Shown in pieces: positions 62,476-64,000 of a DNA stretch of 64,000 nt (positions within the stretch are counted from its first letter, which is position 1; each line of letters starts with the position of its first letter). A program made the position numbers and the translations under genes. The notes beneath the pieces were generated by a model that was not told the DNA's origin, made no database searches, and saw only the letters and a list, made by a program, of their open reading frames with translations. This DNA is from Phycisphaerales bacterium (lineage in GTDB: Bacteria; Planctomycetota; Phycisphaerae; Phycisphaerales; UBA1924), in NCBI GenBank assembly GCA_020847535.1, contig JADLBU010000050.1, positions 1 to 64,000 of the forward strand. The letters are read 5' to 3'.

Positions 62476-63861
62476 TCAGGCCCCGATCGCCTTCTCAGAC
62501 TTGGCATCCCACGAGAAGACCTTGCTCTGGCGATAGCTCTCGACGCCCATCTTGATCGCCACCATCACCGCGCACCCAAGCTCCACGTTGCAGTTGGGCT
62601 TGGCCTTGCCGCGGATCGCATCCAGCCAGTTGTTCTCGTGGTCCCGGCCGTCCTTGTCGCCCGGCGCGCTGATCGCAAAGCTCGCCGTCTTGTCGTTGGG
62701 CACCTCGCCCTTGATGACATCCCTGTTCACCGAGCGGAACTCCTGCTTCCACGTTCCCTGCTCGGTCGCCTTCCAGCCGTCGCCCGTCGGCTCGAGCTGG
62801 CCCTTCTGCCCGCGGATCATCTCCGGCACACCCACATCGTTCACCATCACGCTGGCCAGGAAGACCGAGTGCGTGTCGTAGTCCGCCGTCAGCAGCATGG
62901 TGTCGGCGATGTCGCGCTCGTTCCCGGGCGCGGGCTTCTCGATGTACTGCCCTCCACCCGACATCACCCGCCGCGGATACGCACCGTCCGGCCCGTGGAT
63001 CGAGAGCAGGAGCGGGCACAGCCAGTGATACATGAGGTCGGTCGCGACCCCGCCGTTGTACGCGTAAAACTTGCGGAAGCGGAAGAAGTGCTCCTCGTTG
63101 TACGGGATCTTCTCCGCGAGCCCATACTTGAACCCAAGCCAGCGGTCCCAATCGATGTACCCGTCAGCCGTCGGCGCATTCTGCGGCCCCGCGCCCTTGT
63201 CGATGCCCCAGTTGAACTGCCCCTCGCGTGAGTTGCGGCAATACGAGCCCTGCGACCACACCACCGGACCGATCCGGCCCGCCTTGATCGCCTTGCCCGC
63301 CTCCCACCAGCGGTTCTCGCTGGTGCGCTGAGGGCCGACCTGCAGCACGCGGCCCGTCTTGCGCACCGCGTTGCGGCACTCGATCGCCTGCTCGATCGTG
63401 TGCGAGAGCGGCTTCTCGACGTACACATCCTTGCCCGCGTTCATCGCATCGATCGCGATCTTGGTGTGCCAGTGGTCCGGCGTCGAGATCATCACCGCGT
63501 TGACATCCTTGTTGTCCAGCACCTTCTCGTACTCGATCACGCCGCTGGATTCGCTCCCGCCGATCATCCTTACGGCGTTGTTGAGCCGCTTGCGGTAGAC
63601 ATCGCACACCATCGTGATCTTGATGTTCTCCGCCGTGCTCTTCTTCACGAGGCTGTCGAGGTGTGCGGTGCCCATGCCGCCCGTCCCGATCATGCCGATG
63701 TTGATCCGGTCGATCGAGCCGGCGATCCGCGCCCAGCTCGCCGCCGGCATCGCCAGCATCGGGGAGGCCAGGGCCGCGGTCTTCAGGAACGTGCGCCGCG
63801 AGACGGGGAACATCGAGGTCGGACTCGAATTGGACTGGTTCTTGGGTTGGCTGTGGCTCAT
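62476..63861 (-). CDS. Tat-exported Gfo/Idh/MocA oxidoreductase
   Basis: A 461-aa protein. The Tat signal is SRRTFLKTAALASPMLAM (about 21-38), with the full S-R-R-x-F-L-K. INIGMIGTGGMGTAHLDSL follows (about 53-71), then DVYVEKPLSHTIEQ with the catalytic Lys. The C-terminal domain has NGGVATDLMYHWL. AGGAGC lies about 8 bases before the ATG. It is the first of three same-strand Tat proteins. Confidence 0.93.
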   Translation of the reverse strand: MSHSQPKNQSNSSPTSMFPVSRRTFLKTAALASPMLAMPAASWARIAGSIDRINIGMIGTGGMGTAHLDSLVKKSTAENIKITMVCDVYRKRLNNAVRMIGGSESSGVIEYEKVLDNKDVNAVMISTPDHWHTKIAIDAMNAGKDVYVEKPLSHTIEQAIECRNAVRKTGRVLQVGPQRTSENRWWEAGKAIKAGRIGPVVWSQGSYCRNSREGQFNWGIDKGAGPQNAPTADGYIDWDRWLGFKYGLAEKIPYNEEHFFRFRKFYAYNGGVATDLMYHWLCPLLLSIHGPDGAYPRRVMSGGGQYIEKPAPGNERDIADTMLLTADYDTHSVFLASVMVNDVGVPEMIRGQKGQLEPTGDGWKATEQGTWKQEFRSVNRDVIKGEVPNDKTASFAISAPGDKDGRDHENNWLDAIRGKAKPNCNVELGCAVMVAIKMGVESYRQSKVFSWDAKSEKAIGA

Positions 63862-63977
63862 GGGAAAGGCTCCTCGGTCGGAACGGCCATCGTGACAACT
63901 CTTGGGTGAGTTTGCAACCGCGAATGAAGTCTGATTTTCCTCCTTCAGAAAGTCCCGGTTCCTCCCGTGCCGGGGTG

Positions 63978-63983
63978 TACACT
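63978..63983 (+). promoter_or_regulatory. Candidate -10 box near a start codon at the right edge
   Basis: TACACT seven bases before a GTG at 63991-63993, which may open a gene leaving the window (only three codons are present). The layout matches the boxes at 18335, 20614 and 21781. Confidence 0.3.
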
Positions 63984-64000
63984 CCCGCCCGTGGCGATCC

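Overview
The window looks like a chromosomal segment of a high-GC member of the Planctomycetota, most likely of the Phycisphaerae. The signs are several zinc-ribbon membrane proteins with a CxxC(G/W)YDL...CPECG signature, a stand-alone prepilin-like protein with the large planctomycete-style C-terminal domain, Tat-exported Gfo/Idh/MocA dehydrogenases next to a sugar-isomerase-like protein, two divergent GroELs, a futalosine-type menaquinone gene (mqnD), and many short intergenic repeats of kinds common in planctomycete and verrucomicrobial genomes. This placement is inferred from reading; no search was run. No rRNA, tRNA or CRISPR array was seen.

Layout. 1-41: start of a gene leaving the window, perhaps an IS630-type transposase. 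192-9072, all on the minus strand: a protein-folding block reading groEL2, then an inserted accessory islet (HEPN protein, DUF4258-like toxin, antitoxin-like protein, small unknown), then dedA, groES, groEL1, dnaJ, grpE and an FmdB-type zinc protein. 9355-22841: mixed genes: GNAT, zinc-ribbon membrane protein, Gfo/Idh oxidoreductase, prepilin-like protein, asparagine synthase, xylose isomerase, HEAT-like membrane protein, a POT transporter with a large loop insertion, mqnD and a polyprenyl diphosphate synthase. 22889-34059, minus strand: a compact operon with many ATGA overlaps, encoding a membrane-anchored vWA protein, a helical-repeat protein, ExbB, two ExbDs, a 926-aa exported helical-repeat protein, a 1015-aa membrane protein with a J-like N-terminus, a Cys-rich exported protein, and at the end a tRNA-binding-fold protein. 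34384-40712: housekeeping genes pyrH, frr, ribH, nusB and ftsY, with a DUF3500 protein and an exported transglutaminase-like protein between them. 40806-43727: two tandem paralogous exported helical proteins of Spy/CpxP (LTxxQ) flavour. 43904-56670: a type II secretion operon gspE-F-G-H-I-J-K-L-M-C-D, followed by a lipoprotein. 58089-63861: aldo/keto reductase, prephenate/arogenate dehydrogenase, and three Tat-signal proteins on the minus strand (one isomerase-like, two Gfo/Idh/MocA).

How the parts fit. The chaperone block supplies GrpE, DnaJ, GroES and two GroELs; DnaK is not here. The T2SS operon is complete for the core inner-membrane, pseudopilus and secretin parts, but the prepilin peptidase is absent from the window. 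The ExbB/ExbD1/ExbD2 operon looks like a proton-driven envelope machine whose load is unknown; I consider it the best candidate for an undescribed system. mqnD and the prenyl synthase together suggest menaquinone head-group and tail synthesis.

Intergenic DNA is unusually rich in repeats: seven- and eight-base tandem arrays with conserved flanks sitting against start and stop codons, a 98-bp MITE/REPIN-like unit, two copies of a palindromic CACAGAGG element, and two copies of a GGGAGGGG hairpin element. Several genes (polyprenyl synthase, mqnD, the HEAT protein, and probably the next gene right of the window) have a TA(T/C)(A/G)CT box only 5-9 bases before the start codon, suggesting leaderless transcripts.
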